NCBI GenBank assembly: GCA_018268085.1
Contig: JAFDXE010000020.1
Coordinates: 1 to 64,000 of the forward strand
Length of the DNA: 64,000 bases
Reading direction: 5' to 3'
From: Bacteroidota bacterium
GTDB taxonomy: Bacteria > Bacteroidota > Bacteroidia > Chitinophagales > Chitinophagaceae
The position numbers were made by a program, and so were the translations under genes. Below, in pieces: positions 27,801 through 36,737 of the stretch. Under the pieces are notes generated by a model. It saw only the letters and a list, made by a program, of their open reading frames with translations. It searched no databases and had not been told where the DNA came from. Positions within the stretch are counted from its first letter, which is position 1, and the number at the start of each line of letters is the position of its first letter.

Positions 27801-27879
27801 AAACAAGATTGCCATACTGCGACATTCCAAAAAGAACAGTGTGCAACAAAAGCACAGCAATTAATATCCTTTTTTGCAT
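24850..27879 (-). CDS. Two-component sensor kinase with periplasmic propeller (Reg_prop, Y_Y_Y, HisKA_3, HATPase)
   Basis: 1009 residues. A signal peptide (1-20) precedes a long periplasmic region (about 25-680) of two-component-regulator propeller repeats (DSRGFIWISATSGLFRYDG, DRNNHLWISTLDGVCVFD, DKKGYYWCSTNTGLFRW), forming a double-propeller-type sensor. Then come a Y_Y_Y domain (YNDAWV to GKYEFEIISTD, about 690-750), one transmembrane helix (about 765-790), a HisKA_3 dimerisation helix with the phospho-His in RISRDLHDNVGATLSSIK, and HATPase_c (DNGKGFDG, GTGNGLLNMQQRA). Unlike Bacteroides hybrid systems, the regulator is a separate downstream gene. The ligand is unknown; related sensors often detect glycans. 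Confidence 0.93.
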   Translation of the reverse strand: MQKRILIAVLLLHTVLFGMSQYGNLVFHPLNKEKNFSQSVCNDVFKDSRGFIWISATSGLFRYDGVNFIDVTRADNLLKGHALVDIVETKNGNIWLSKYNTELVKYDPETGKFEVIALKKQLEQAAIITVSIKFLHVDEYDRIWLRINDAHLAVYDTRGKLLRLVYQSEIPLQVYFDLQNIYKSVFYLNDKQNAAMHRGSIDSTLTLSWHSKQKIAMHVSMYNTLSDKDNIWFVHEGKLFNYNWKANSKDSFLYNGQAISQGMYHNLLLDRNNHLWISTLDGVCVFDVAGRTFANYYAHDPGAVSSVFPNSIPALADTDNIIWFTSWGKGINYTKLGSVKFKQLLTKEIAEKNRIDNYVRAMSADDNGNVYAALEKGGIVMLDSNGVFIKKLLSPVYLPYESLLKDRLNNIWMGGERLKKYNTARKLMEYESDFCTGTDRITCLHERADGNLLLGTYNRIRLFNKEQQKIKDLPGVHVGSAYSVVYELPDKNMLGCQRDEGVTLYKPLDNGYSMVKIIDPALFVKSILPVSADTLLLATTVGLYHYCISRQTVTAFDEVNRQLPDLYLYSVLKDKKGYYWCSTNTGLFRWNVEKKSFKSFSKEFGLQDLEFNTNAWSIDNTGNLYFGGINGINKVDDEIPDDFLMPPPNLQLLGIESDKKQYISPKANGMYEEIILAPGNTAIEIEYNSIDFLNPGNIKVKYRLKNYNDAWVVSDNSGKARFVNLQPGKYEFEIISTDSNGQWTEKVYVLPIFLQPYWWQTAWFKIAVFLLFIVAMVVSIKFLINRRLKKQRVILEKEMALQRERERISRDLHDNVGATLSSIKVYSEILKISPNDPQLAELISANSSEMIEGLELIAWSTNHVHDHLRSLKSMIRKFAVPLCHVKGIEFRVSNEGVDDDLQMPGEIRQHLFLIFKESVNNMVKYAEATACVVEINIIAKQFTVTISDNGKGFDGSIKGTGNGLLNMQQRANKIGGKLTINSEPGKGTIITIVFPYPFFIPDSWDSPAS

Positions 27880-28206
27880 AGCAAAGATTATGGAAAAAAT
27901 ATTTTGATTGAATATATGTTAAACAATGCATAAGTTGATTAAAGCCGTACAATTATTTTAGTTATATCAATTCAAAATTAAAGAGTGAAATCTTAAATAT
28001 GGTTTGAGCAATTCCCTGTGTATGCCATTCAATTGGTGTAAGGTATTTGAAACTACAGGTTTTGATATTGCGCATGCACAAAAAGAGAAAGAAAATGAAT
28101 ACAAATTAGCTTAACAGGCGCACAACCCTAACAACCTGGCGGCAATTACGTTTATTCATGTACACCTATTTATTAGTATTTAGTATGGATAAATAATCAT
28201 GTCGAT
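27880..28206. other. Intergenic region upstream of the sensor kinase
   Basis: 327 bp, AT-rich. A near -7 box (TAATCTTTG, one base too long) lies directly before the sensor ATG on the minus strand. A 30-codon plus-strand frame at 28022-28114 is present but has no support as a gene. No tRNA, terminator or repeat was recognised. Confidence 0.4.
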
Positions 28207-28917
28207 TCAATTGATGCGCAACAAACAGGCAGCTACAATGCCAGCAGTTTCGGTTCTTAATCTTGTTTCACCAAGACTTACGGGAATGAAATGATTGTGT
28301 AACGCCTGTTCAATTTCTTCATGGGTAAAATCGCCTTCCGGACCGATGATGATCTGACAATTTGATGCGGAGGCAGATGGATGATGGAGTGATTGTTTAT
28401 TTCCTGACGGCAAACAATGTGCAATGTATTTTTTATAATCATTTACCTGTTTCATTACCAATTCATCAAAGCGAACAGGTTCATGTAAAACCGGCAGCCA
28501 TGCCTGTTGCGATTGAAGCATGGCACTGATTAAAATGCCATTCATTCTATCAAAACGAAAATGCTGCTTTTCAGTGCGCTTACAGAGCAATGGAACAATT
28601 TCATTTATTCCAATCTCCGTTGCCTTTTCTAAAAACCATTCGAAGCGGCTGGTATTTTTAATTAAAGAAATAGCAATAGATATTTTTTTCCGGGGAGGTT
28701 CTATAGATGAGGAGGAAAGAATCTTTACGGATGTCTTCTTTTTATGTTCATTCGCTATCTCTGCTGTAAACAAGCCCCCTTTCCCATCCGTTAACTGCAG
28801 TTGCTCACCCACTTCCATGCGTAATACCTGCACCACATGCTTTGATGTTTCTTCATTCAGCATGAGGTCGGTGATGCCTGTATTTATTTCGCTACTATAA
28901 AAAAAAGGAAGTGCCAT
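28207..28917 (-). CDS. rsmE: 16S rRNA (uracil1498-N3)-methyltransferase RsmE
   Basis: 236 residues from the ATG at 28917 (MALPFFYSSEIN). An upstream start at 28941 adds only eight hydrophobic residues that do not match the family's beginning. The N-terminal PUA-like domain has HVVQVLRMEVGEQLQLTDG. The SPOUT methyltransferase domain has the trefoil-knot motifs IIIGPEGDFTHEEIE and VSLGETRLRTETAGIVA, where SAM binds. It methylates U1498 of 16S rRNA in the decoding centre. Single gene with no obvious operon partner; dnaB lies upstream on the same strand after about 150 bp. Confidence 0.94.
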   Translation of the reverse strand: MALPFFYSSEINTGITDLMLNEETSKHVVQVLRMEVGEQLQLTDGKGGLFTAEIANEHKKKTSVKILSSSSIEPPRKKISIAISLIKNTSRFEWFLEKATEIGINEIVPLLCKRTEKQHFRFDRMNGILISAMLQSQQAWLPVLHEPVRFDELVMKQVNDYKKYIAHCLPSGNKQSLHHPSASASNCQIIIGPEGDFTHEEIEQALHNHFIPVSLGETRLRTETAGIVAACLLRIN

Positions 28918-29035
28918 AAAAAAGAGAATGACATGAATCATTCTCGAAAATTTTTTAATTATAAAATATCATTTCAATACATAAACATCTTTATCACTCA
29001 AATAACTGCTCCTGCATGATCACAACGCTGCATTT

Positions 29036-29065
29036 CTATTTTACTTTTGAGTTTTTACATTTTAC
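29036..29065. repeat. Heptad-phased A/T repeat at the dnaB 3' end
   Basis: TTTTACTTTTGAGTTTTTAC is followed by ATTTTACTT. On the minus strand it reads AAGTAAA, ATGTAAA, AACTCAA, AAGTAAA in heptads, the same pattern, including the odd third unit, as the block at the thiolase 3' end (13840-13860). Confidence 0.55.
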
Positions 29066-30658
29066 TTAAAACGGCGCATCATCATCAAACTCTCCATCAT
29101 TCATCTTACTTCCTTTCTGGATATACAATTTCGCTCCTTCATCGCCACCTGCGCCGGATACAGGCCTCCAGTTTCCCTCTTTGGGTAAACCCGGGTTAAA
29201 ATCGCCGCCGCCTTCATCTTCAATAAATTTCTGTATATGCAGCAATGCTTTCAGCTTAACGGTTTCCAGGCTACCGTTACGATGCTTTGCAATACGAACG
29301 TGTGTTTCACCTTTATTACTTTCGCCGAATTCATTGGCAGTTATGTCATAATATTCCGGGCGATACAGGAACATAACCATGTCGGCATCCTGCTCTATCG
29401 CACCCGATTCTCTCAGATCGCTCAATTGAGGCATTTTATTACCTTCTTTTCTTTTTTCCACCTCACGACTCAACTGTGAAAGAGCGATAATAGGAACCTG
29501 TAATTCCTTCGCCAATCCTTTAAGGTCTCTTGAAATTTTACTTATCTCCTGCTCACGGTTACTGTTACGGTCGGCACTGCCACTCATCAATTGTAGGTAG
29601 TCGATGATGATGATACCCACATTGTGCTTGTTTTTTAAGCGACGACATTTCGCACGCAATTCAAAAATATTAAGCGCTGCAGAATCATCTATGTAAATAG
29701 GTGCCTTACTTAATTTATCAATGCCTTTTTTATACAACTGGCGCATTTCATGTTCTTCGAGTTTACCACGGGCAATTTTTTCGAGCCAGATCTCACTTTC
29801 GGCACTGAGAATACGCTGAACCAATTGTGCACTACTCATCTCAAGGCTAAAAAACCCAACTCCTGTAGGTTTGGTGGGATGCATGGCCGCACTACGGGCA
29901 AGGTTAAGCGCAAATGCTGTTTTACCCACAGAAGGTCTTGCTGCAAGAATGATAAGATCTGTAGGTTGCCACCCGTAAGTTATTTTATCCAGTGAAGGAA
30001 AGCCGGTAGGCACACCAGTGATATCTTCCTGGCGATTGCGCATATCTTCAATGCGTTGTATGGTTTTAACCAAAACCGTATCAATGCTGTCGAAATTTTT
30101 CCGAAGGTGATTGTTAGTGATCTCAAACAATTTTCCTTCTGCCTCATCCAGCATATCAAAAACGTCGGTACTGTCTTCATAGGCATCGCCCAGTATTTCG
30201 CCGCTGATGCGTATCAGTTCTCTTTGAATAAATTTCTGTAATACAATTCTCGAGTGTGCGTCGATGTTAGCTGATGATACTACTGCATTGGTAAGTTTGG
30301 AAACATAGTATGGGCCGCCAACAAATTCAAGGTCCTCTTTCAGTTTCAGTTCTTCTACAACTGTAAGCAAATCAATAGGCAGGCTTTTTATTGCCAGCGA
30401 TTGCATCGCTTTGTAAATACGCTGGTGTGCTTCCACATAGAAACACTCGGGTTTTAGTATTTCCACCACTGTATCAAATGCACTTTTCTCCAGCATAATG
30501 GCACCCAGTATGGCCTCTTCCAGCTCTTTTGCCTGCGGAGGAATCTTGCCAAATACCATGTTGCTGAGATCAACATTTGTTTTACGTCTTATTTTTCTGT
30601 CTTTATTTAAATTTGTAAACTCCATGATTTGCTTAATGTCGGTTAGGGTTAGTTGCAT
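29066..30658 (-). CDS. dnaB: Replicative DNA helicase DnaB
   Basis: 530 residues. The N-terminal helical domain (about 35-190) starts KIPPQAKELEEAILGAIM. The RecA-like motor has Walker A RPSVGKT (241-247), Walker B IIIIDYLQLM, and the DnaB signatures SLEMSSAQLVQR and LSQLSREVEKR, plus SDLRESGAIEQDAD. No intein is present. The acidic C-terminal tail (GEFDDDAPF) resembles tails that bind partner proteins. The hexamer unwinds DNA at the fork. ATGs at 30658 and 30625 are both possible; conserved sequence starts well after both. The upstream intergenic region has two DnaA-box matches. Confidence 0.95.
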   Translation of the reverse strand: MQLTLTDIKQIMEFTNLNKDRKIRRKTNVDLSNMVFGKIPPQAKELEEAILGAIMLEKSAFDTVVEILKPECFYVEAHQRIYKAMQSLAIKSLPIDLLTVVEELKLKEDLEFVGGPYYVSKLTNAVVSSANIDAHSRIVLQKFIQRELIRISGEILGDAYEDSTDVFDMLDEAEGKLFEITNNHLRKNFDSIDTVLVKTIQRIEDMRNRQEDITGVPTGFPSLDKITYGWQPTDLIILAARPSVGKTAFALNLARSAAMHPTKPTGVGFFSLEMSSAQLVQRILSAESEIWLEKIARGKLEEHEMRQLYKKGIDKLSKAPIYIDDSAALNIFELRAKCRRLKNKHNVGIIIIDYLQLMSGSADRNSNREQEISKISRDLKGLAKELQVPIIALSQLSREVEKRKEGNKMPQLSDLRESGAIEQDADMVMFLYRPEYYDITANEFGESNKGETHVRIAKHRNGSLETVKLKALLHIQKFIEDEGGGDFNPGLPKEGNWRPVSGAGGDEGAKLYIQKGSKMNDGEFDDDAPF

Positions 30659-31068
30659 TTTTTACTATCTAACATTCACCTGTACATGATGTATGTCAAT
30701 AGTTTGTATTTAGTTCCTGTAATCAAAAACGATGCATTTTTGTTACAGGGCGGCTAAGGTAAAAGCAATTCGGTAATGATTAATTAACATTGCCTGTTAT
30801 TAACTTTCTCCAGCAGATTTTCCCCGTCCTGTTCACATACAAATCTAGCTTATTAACGGCTTATGCACAGAATAATTAACAGCACTATGCCCATCTGTTC
30901 TTCATACCTGTAGTTTATACACATTTCAGAATGGCGAACATTTCAATTTGTACACGCCTGCTGTTTTTTTCTCACTTGTAATTTTCGCATTGAATTGCTA
31001 GATTTTTCGCTTTCATTCTTCATACGTGTTTACCTGTAAGTTCCAATACTTAAATCACCCTTTAAAAC
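30659..31068. other. dnaB-pheT divergent intergenic region with two DnaA-box matches
   Basis: A long AT-rich spacer (about 439 bp including the pheT promoter). TTATGCACA (30861-30869) and TTATACACA (30915-30923) both match the DnaA box TTATNCACA exactly, in the same orientation, 54 bp apart. Nearby AT-rich stretches (for example GATTAATTAACATT at 30778) could be unwinding DNA. This could be DnaA control of dnaB/pheT or, less likely, part of an origin. No gene was found. Confidence 0.45.
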
Positions 31069-31076
31069 TATCTTTG
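31069..31076 (+). promoter_or_regulatory. -7 promoter element of pheT
   Basis: TATCTTTG, an exact TAnnTTTG match, lies 21 nt before the pheT ATG at 31098. No clear TTG at the expected distance. Confidence 0.55.
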
Positions 31077-31097
31077 CAACCGAAACTCAGATGATAC

Positions 31098-33521
31098 ATG
31101 ACAATTTCTTACAATTGGTTAAGTGAATACCTGCCGGAAAGGATAGACCCGGCAAAACTGTCCGGAGTGCTCACTTCGATAGGGCTGGAAGTAGAATCAA
31201 TGGAAGCACAGGAGGAAATCCGGGGTGGTTTGGAAGGATTAATTGCCGGGGAAGTAATTACCTGCGACAAACATCCGGATGCCGATAAATTAAAACTTAC
31301 AACAGTATCTGTAAACGGAGAACGACTGCTGAACATCGTTTGTGGCGCTACCAATGTTGCCGCAGGACAAAAAGTAATTATAGCTCCTGTTGGTGCAACC
31401 ATTCATCCTGTAAAGGGCGATCCTGTTAAACTCAAAAAGGCGAAGATCCGCGGCGCCGAAAGCGAAGGAATGATTTGTGCTGAAGATGAGATCGGGCTGG
31501 GAACCAGTCATGATGGTATTTACATTCTCCCTCCTGATACAGTTCCGGGTACACCCATTGCTTCTATATTTAAACCGAAAACAGATTTCATTTACGAAAT
31601 TGGTCTTACGCCAAACCGCATGGATGCCATGAGTCATCTCGGTGTGGCAAAAGACGTTTGCGCCTGGCTTTCCTATCACAATAAAAAAGAAACCCAGGTA
31701 CAATACCCATACCCTGCCGGTTTCAATTCAACTGCTTCCAACAATCCTGTCAGCGTATCTATTGAAAATTCAGATGCGTGCAGGCGTTACAGCGGCATCA
31801 GCATCAGCGATATAACGGTAACGGATAGCCCCGAATGGCTGAAACAGAAATTACAGTCTATTGGGCTCAACCCGATTAACAATATAGTGGATATCACAAA
31901 TTTCATCCTGCATGAAACAGGTCAGCCTTTGCATGCATTTGATGCGGATAAAATAAAAGGAAATAAGATCATTGTTAAGAATCTGCCTGAAGGAACAACA
32001 TTCATAACGCTGGATGAAAAAGAAAGAAAACTATCAGCAGAAGACCTTATGATCTGCAACGCCGAAGAAGGAATGTGTATCGCCGGTGTGTATGGCGGTG
32101 CAAACAGCGGCGTTACCGCAACCACGAAAAATATTTTCCTGGAAAGCGCCTGGTTCAATCCTGGCAGCATCCGGAAAACATCCTTAAAACACGGATTGCG
32201 AACAGACGCCGCCAGCAGGTTTGAAAAAGGAGTTGACATCAGCAATACCGTAAAAGTATTACAGAGAACTGCCTTGTTAATAACTGAAATTGCAGGCGGA
32301 CAAACCCAGGGTGATTTGATTGATGTTTATCCAGCGCCTTTACAAAAAACAAGGGTGGTTTTGCCGAAAGATTATCTCAAAAAGCTAAGCGGTAAAAATT
32401 ATCCGTCCGGCGACATTGAATTTATTTTAAAGCAACTCGGCTTCGATATCATTAGTAACAACGAAATTCAAACCGTTGTTGATGTGCCATTCAGCAAACC
32501 GGATATCAGCCTGCCGGCAGATATTGTGGAGGAGATTATGCGGATAGACGGGCTTGATAATGTGGATATCCCTTCCCTAATTTCAATAACACCCTCGGTA
32601 GAAAAAAACTACAGCAGGTTTTTGCGTAGAGAAAAACTCTCCGATTATTTAACCGGCCTGGGTTTCTTTGAAATATTTACGAATAGTATTACCAACAGCC
32701 ATTTATATACGGAGGAGGTACTTACACATTCAGTGAAAATGATCAACAGCCTTAGTGCAGAACTGGATATGCTTCGCCCTGAAATGCTACAGGGTGGTTT
32801 ACAGGTGATTGCGCATAACCTTAACCGTAAGAATACCGACCTGCGATTGTTTGAATTCGGAAAAACCTATACTGTTTCTGCCGAAAAAAGATATACTGAA
32901 GCCATGCACCTGGCAATTTATATTGCAGGAAATACAGTAGAACAGAACTGGAAATCGAAACCTGTAAAAGCTGATTTCTTTTACCTGAAAGGGGTAATTG
33001 AAAAAATACTGATGCTAACCGGAATTAAACTGTACACTATTGAACCTGCACAGAAAGAAAACTGCAAAAACGCCGCACTCATAAAATCAGGAAACAAAAC
33101 AATTGGCTATTTTGGAGAACTGAATGATAAAACACTGAGGAAATCGGATGTAAAAGCACAGGTATTTTTTGCTGATATTCATTGGGACGACCTGCTGGCA
33201 GCAAAAACCAGGGAGATCGAATACAGGGAAATATCGAAATTCCCGGCGGTAATGAGAGACCTTGCACTGGTGGTGGATAAAAATGTTTCTTATAGTCAGA
33301 TCGAGGGAATAGCTTTATCAGGAAAAATTGCAGAATTAAGGTCTGTACAGTTGTTTGATGTATTTGAAAGTGATAAATTGGGACAAGGGAAAAAGTCGAT
33401 GGCAGTAAGTTTTATGTTCCAGGACGAAACAAGAACACTTACCGATAAAGAAATAGATTCTTTTATGCAAAAACTGGTGTCGGCTTATGAATCATCGGTT
33501 GGCGCAGAAATCAGAAAATAA
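31098..33521 (+). CDS. pheT: Phenylalanine--tRNA ligase beta subunit
   Basis: 807 residues, full length. The N-terminal EMAP-like tRNA-binding domain (about 40-155) has CDKHPDADKLKL and VCGATNVAAGQKV. The B3/4 editing domain (about 215-390) has NIVDITNFILHETGQPLHAFDADKI. B5 follows (about 405-480), then the catalytic-like core (LGFFEIFTNSITN, LRPEMLQGGL, RLFEFGKTY) and a C-terminal anticodon-binding FDX-ACB domain (SKFPAVMRDLALVVD, about 715-806). It pairs with PheS, which is not in this window, to charge tRNA-Phe. It leads a pheT-coiled coil-zapA operon with 5-bp and 9-bp gaps. Confidence 0.97.
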   Translation: MTISYNWLSEYLPERIDPAKLSGVLTSIGLEVESMEAQEEIRGGLEGLIAGEVITCDKHPDADKLKLTTVSVNGERLLNIVCGATNVAAGQKVIIAPVGATIHPVKGDPVKLKKAKIRGAESEGMICAEDEIGLGTSHDGIYILPPDTVPGTPIASIFKPKTDFIYEIGLTPNRMDAMSHLGVAKDVCAWLSYHNKKETQVQYPYPAGFNSTASNNPVSVSIENSDACRRYSGISISDITVTDSPEWLKQKLQSIGLNPINNIVDITNFILHETGQPLHAFDADKIKGNKIIVKNLPEGTTFITLDEKERKLSAEDLMICNAEEGMCIAGVYGGANSGVTATTKNIFLESAWFNPGSIRKTSLKHGLRTDAASRFEKGVDISNTVKVLQRTALLITEIAGGQTQGDLIDVYPAPLQKTRVVLPKDYLKKLSGKNYPSGDIEFILKQLGFDIISNNEIQTVVDVPFSKPDISLPADIVEEIMRIDGLDNVDIPSLISITPSVEKNYSRFLRREKLSDYLTGLGFFEIFTNSITNSHLYTEEVLTHSVKMINSLSAELDMLRPEMLQGGLQVIAHNLNRKNTDLRLFEFGKTYTVSAEKRYTEAMHLAIYIAGNTVEQNWKSKPVKADFFYLKGVIEKILMLTGIKLYTIEPAQKENCKNAALIKSGNKTIGYFGELNDKTLRKSDVKAQVFFADIHWDDLLAAKTREIEYREISKFPAVMRDLALVVDKNVSYSQIEGIALSGKIAELRSVQLFDVFESDKLGQGKKSMAVSFMFQDETRTLTDKEIDSFMQKLVSAYESSVGAEIRK

Positions 33522-33526
33522 TATTT

Positions 33527-33814
33527 ATGCAGGATGTAATGGAAAAGATAGCAGGTATACAATCAAAACTCCAGGAGTTGTTGAAGAAATATTATGCACT
33601 GCTGAAAGAAAATGAACAACAGCAAAAAACGATTGCATCCCTGCAGGCGCAACACCTTAACGATGGAAAAAAGATCCGTTCCCTGGAAGAGCAGCAGCAT
33701 ATACTAAAATCTGCCGCAGGAAATATGACGGATAAAGACAAAAAAGAATTTGAACACGTAATCGGGAAATATATACGTGAAATAGATAAGTGCATCGATT
33801 TACTCAGCGAATAA
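33527..33814 (+). CDS. Hypothetical coiled-coil protein between pheT and zapA
   Basis: 95 residues, mostly one long heptad-patterned helix (about 5-65) rich in Gln, Glu, Lys and Leu, followed by a charged segment ending YIREIDKCIDLLSE. Size and coiled-coil character resemble small division-associated proteins such as ZapB, but I cannot assign the family. It begins 5 bp after pheT and ends 9 bp before zapA, so it is co-translated with them. Position next to zapA suggests a cell-division role (inference). The ATG at 33527 or 33539 could be used. Confidence 0.75.
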   Translation: MQDVMEKIAGIQSKLQELLKKYYALLKENEQQQKTIASLQAQHLNDGKKIRSLEEQQHILKSAAGNMTDKDKKEFEHVIGKYIREIDKCIDLLSE

Positions 33815-33823
33815 CCCTACATT

Positions 33824-34126
33824 ATGGCAGAAGAACAACTTATTCCAATTAATATTACGATTGCCGACCGGACTTACCGTATTCGTACCAGCCCGGAAGA
33901 CGAAGAGGTAGTACGCAAAACGCTGAAGATCATCAACGATAAAATTGTTGAATTTAAAACCCAGTTTGCCGGGAAAGACATGCAGGACTATATTGCCATG
34001 GTAGTGATCTGGTATGCAACGCAGTCTGCCTCCGAAAACAAATCTGGTATATTACCCGAGGCTTTACTGGAAAACCTGCGCAGGATGGAAGCACAGTTGG
34101 ATAAAGCCTTAATACCCGCCCTTTAA
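33824..34126 (+). CDS. zapA: Cell division protein ZapA
   Basis: 100 residues, typical ZapA length. The N-terminal globular domain has INITIADRTYRIRTSPEDEEVVRKTLKIINDKI, and a C-terminal helix (about 55-96) would form the antiparallel tetramer. ZapA binds and bundles FtsZ at midcell. It is the last gene of the pheT operon; rny follows 128 bp later. Confidence 0.85.
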   Translation: MAEEQLIPINITIADRTYRIRTSPEDEEVVRKTLKIINDKIVEFKTQFAGKDMQDYIAMVVIWYATQSASENKSGILPEALLENLRRMEAQLDKALIPAL

Positions 34127-34254
34127 CTTTCTGTTCCCCAAATAGTTACTTGCTGTTAAAACTTGGCGCAAAATTCATATCTTCGCCCATTAACCGTCTT
34201 ACTCAATAAAACCGGGTAGATATATTGTGAATCAGCTAAAAAACATATCATTTA

Positions 34255-35820
34255 ATGGAACCGACCATAATTTATATCATCATAGGGGTTGCCGCATTGG
34301 TTGTGGGCGTCTTGATGGGTAAAATCATTTTCGCAAAAAACACTCAAAAACAAATAGAAGAAGCCCAGGCAAAGTCAGAAAAAATAATCGCAGAGGGCCA
34401 GTTACAGGCAGAAACACTTAAAAAAGAGAAATTACTCGAAGCAAAAGAAAAATTCGTTCAGTTAAAAGCCGACCATGACCGGGACGTACTTCAGCGCACC
34501 CAGAAAATAAACGAGTCGGAAAACAGGATTAAACAAAAAGAACAAAGCCTCAACGCAAAAGAAGGCAACCTTGATAAGCAACTGAAAGAAAATGAGGCGA
34601 TAAAAGAAACCCTGAATCGCCAGATTGAAGTCGTAAACATCAAGAGAACCGAATTGGAAAAACACCAGGAGGAACATATCCGCAGGCTGGAAAAAGTAGC
34701 AGGTTTATCGGCTGAAGAAGCAAAAGCACAACTGGTAGAAAGCCTGAAACAGGAAGCGCAAACAAGAGCGCTGGCTTTGCAGCAGGAAATTATAGAAGAC
34801 GCCAAGCAAAAAGCCAATAAAGAAGCCCGTAAAATTGTAATTCAAACGATACAGCGTACGGCTGCTGAACAGGCAATTGAGAATTCCATCACCGTTTTCA
34901 ACCTCGAAAGCGACGAAATCAAAGGATCTATCATTGGAAGGGAGGGAAGAAATATCCGTGCTATTGAAGCTGCAACCGGTGTAGATCTTATTGTAGATGA
35001 TACCCCCGAAGCAATTGTACTTTCTTCATTCGATCCTTTGAGAAGAGAAGTTGCCCGTTTATCCCTGCAAAGATTGGTAGCCGACGGAAGAATTCACCCT
35101 GCACGTATTGAAGAAATTGTGGAAAAAACCAAACGCCAGCTAGATGACCAGGTAATGGAAATTGGTGAACGTACCATCATGGAATTGGGTATTCATGGTT
35201 TACATAAAGAACTGATCAGGATGGTGGGAAGAATGCGTTTCCGTTCTTCTTATGGCCAAAACCTGCTTATGCACAGCCGTGAAACGGCCAATCTTTGTGC
35301 GATCATGGCTTCAGAACTGGGCATGAATCCAAAACTGGCAAAACGTGCCGGCTTATTACACGATATTGGTAAAGTTCCCGATGAAGAAACAGAATTAAGC
35401 CATGCATTATTGGGTGCGAAACTGGCTGAAAAATACGGTGAAAACCCGGCAGTGGTAAACGCTATCGGCGCTCACCACGATGAAATGGAAATGCAGTATG
35501 TGATCTCCCCGATTATCCAGGCTTGTGATGCGATCAGCGGTGCAAGACCCGGGGCAAGAAGAGAGATCATGCAACAGTATCTTCAGCGCATAAAAGACCT
35601 GGAAAACCTTGCACTGGCTTACCAGGGCGTAGAAAAAGCTTATGCCATCCAGGCAGGCCGAGAACTAAGGGTAATCGTGGAAGCAGATAAGGTTTCAGAT
35701 GGCGACAGCGACAAACTAAGTTTCGAAATTGCCCAGAAAATACAAGAGGAAATGACCTTCCCCGGACAAATTAAAGTAACGGTGATTCGGGAAAAGAGGG
35801 CCGTAAATATTGCCCGCTAA
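34255..35820 (+). CDS. rny: Ribonuclease Y
   Basis: 521 residues. One N-terminal transmembrane helix (4-26), a long coiled coil (about 30-200), a KH domain with the GXXG-type loop [19 protein letters not shown] (about 225-243), and an HD domain with [28 protein letters not shown] and GAHHDEMEM giving the metal-binding His/Asp set. RNase Y is a membrane-anchored endonuclease that starts mRNA decay. A perfect 11-bp terminator hairpin follows at 35847-35878. The gene is separate from the zapA operon by 128 bp; a TATCTTCG near -7 box is visible upstream. Confidence 0.96.
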   Translation: MEPTIIYIIIGVAALVVGVLMGKIIFAKNTQKQIEEAQAKSEKIIAEGQLQAETLKKEKLLEAKEKFVQLKADHDRDVLQRTQKINESENRIKQKEQSLNAKEGNLDKQLKENEAIKETLNRQIEVVNIKRTELEKHQEEHIRRLEKVAGLSAEEAKAQLVESLKQEAQTRALALQQEIIEDAKQKANKEARKIVIQTIQRTAAEQAIENSITVFNLESDEIKGSIIGREGRNIRAIEAATGVDLIVDDTPEAIVLSSFDPLRREVARLSLQRLVADGRIHPARIEEIVEKTKRQLDDQVMEIGERTIMELGIHGLHKELIRMVGRMRFRSSYGQNLLMHSRETANLCAIMASELGMNPKLAKRAGLLHDIGKVPDEETELSHALLGAKLAEKYGENPAVVNAIGAHHDEMEMQYVISPIIQACDAISGARPGARREIMQQYLQRIKDLENLALAYQGVEKAYAIQAGRELRVIVEADKVSDGDSDKLSFEIAQKIQEEMTFPGQIKVTVIREKRAVNIAR

Positions 35821-35846
35821 TTCCTTTTAGCCTATAATACTAAATG

Positions 35847-35878
35847 AAATGTTCAATGCCTAACCGTATTGAACATTT
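35847..35878 (+). terminator. Intrinsic terminator of rny
   Basis: AAATGTTCAAT (35847-35857) pairs perfectly with ATTGAACATTT (35868-35878), 10-nt loop, followed by TCTTTT. Confidence 0.85.
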
Positions 35879-35926
35879 TCTTTTAAAGTTTCCTCTTTAA
35901 AATGACAATCTTTAATTATTTCCCCC

Positions 35927-35934
35927 TACCTTTG
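35927..35934 (+). promoter_or_regulatory. -7 promoter element of rplS
   Basis: TACCTTTG is an exact TAnnTTTG match, 22 nt before the rplS ATG. No good TTG -33 box at the expected spacing. Confidence 0.5.
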
Positions 35935-35956
35935 CCCTCCGTAAAAAAATAAAGAT

Positions 35957-36319
35957 ATGAACGCAGTTAATTTTGTTCATGAGCAGTTGACCAAGAAGGC
36001 AGCGCTACCAACATTCAAAGCAGGAGATAACATTACTGTTAACTATAAAATCATTGAAGGTACCAAAGAGCGTATCCAAAGCTTTAAGGGTGATGTGATT
36101 AAACGCCAGGGAACAGGTGCAACAGCAACCTTCACTGTACGTAAAATCAGTGATGGTGTAGGTGTAGAACGTTTATTCCCTACTTTTTCACCAAATATCG
36201 AAAGTATCGTATTGAACAAAGTTGGACGTGTAAGGCGTTCAAAATTGTATTTCCTTCGTGAAAGAAGCGGTAAAAGTGCCCGTATCAAGGAAAAAAGACA
36301 AGCGATCGATAAAAAATAG
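35957..36319 (+). CDS. rplS: 50S ribosomal protein L19
   Basis: 120 residues. It has the family blocks [56 protein letters not shown] and [25 protein letters not shown]19 sits at the interface of the 30S and 50S subunits. It is monocistronic here, with its own -7 box and a strong terminator (36356-36380); trmD and rpsP, its usual partners elsewhere, are not adjacent. Confidence 0.97.
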   Translation: MNAVNFVHEQLTKKAALPTFKAGDNITVNYKIIEGTKERIQSFKGDVIKRQGTGATATFTVRKISDGVGVERLFPTFSPNIESIVLNKVGRVRRSKLYFLRERSGKSARIKEKRQAIDKK

Positions 36320-36355
36320 TTTAATTACCAACGATTACTATAAACTTACTGATGC

Positions 36356-36380
36356 AAAGCGGAAATTTATTTTCCGCTTT
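36356..36380 (+). terminator. Intrinsic terminator of rplS
   Basis: AAAGCGGAAA (36356-36365) pairs with TTTCCGCTTT (36371-36380) around TTTAT, followed by more T. Confidence 0.9.
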
Positions 36381-36513
36381 TTTGATGCAGGTACTTGCAT
36401 TTCTGAATATCGATTACTATTTTTGATCTGCTTACAACATCCTCTTCAGAATTTCCACCGCTCCTTTTCCTGCTGATATTACCCTAACCTTTCACCTTAT
36501 TAAAAAACTTACC

Positions 36514-36648
36514 ATGAGAAAGAGCTTAATGTATTTATTAATTGTATTTACTGCAATGTGCCTTTATTGTTTATCATCCTGCGCCCGCGGCATATCAACG
36601 TATGATGCGGCCAATGGCAAAGCAAAATGTGGAAGATATATCAGGTAA
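36514..36648 (+). CDS. Very small lipoprotein (44 residues)
   Basis: The frame begins MRKSLMYLLIVFTAMCLYCL, with a lipobox LSSC near residues 20-23, then a short Gly/Ala-rich mature part with a second Cys and ends CGRYIR. This is a complete small lipoprotein: positive start, hydrophobic core, lipobox and stop. The mature chain would be about 22 residues. No function is known to me. It lies between the rplS terminator and tatA, with the -7 box of tatA about 110 bp downstream. Being so short, it needs peptide or ribosome-profiling support. Confidence 0.55.
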   Translation: MRKSLMYLLIVFTAMCLYCLSSCARGISTYDAANGKAKCGRYIR

Positions 36649-36737
36649 ACTTCACATACTTATCATTACCACAAGACGGTTATGTTAAAAATATTGCAAC
36701 CTGCGATTATTCCCCTGCAATCACCGATTAATCAGCA

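Noticed and set aside
28022..28114. 30-codon plus-strand frame in the sensor-rsmE gap
   Set aside because: It looks mildly protein-like but is short and isolated, with no promoter, signal or recognised motif. It could be a remnant; not enough to call.
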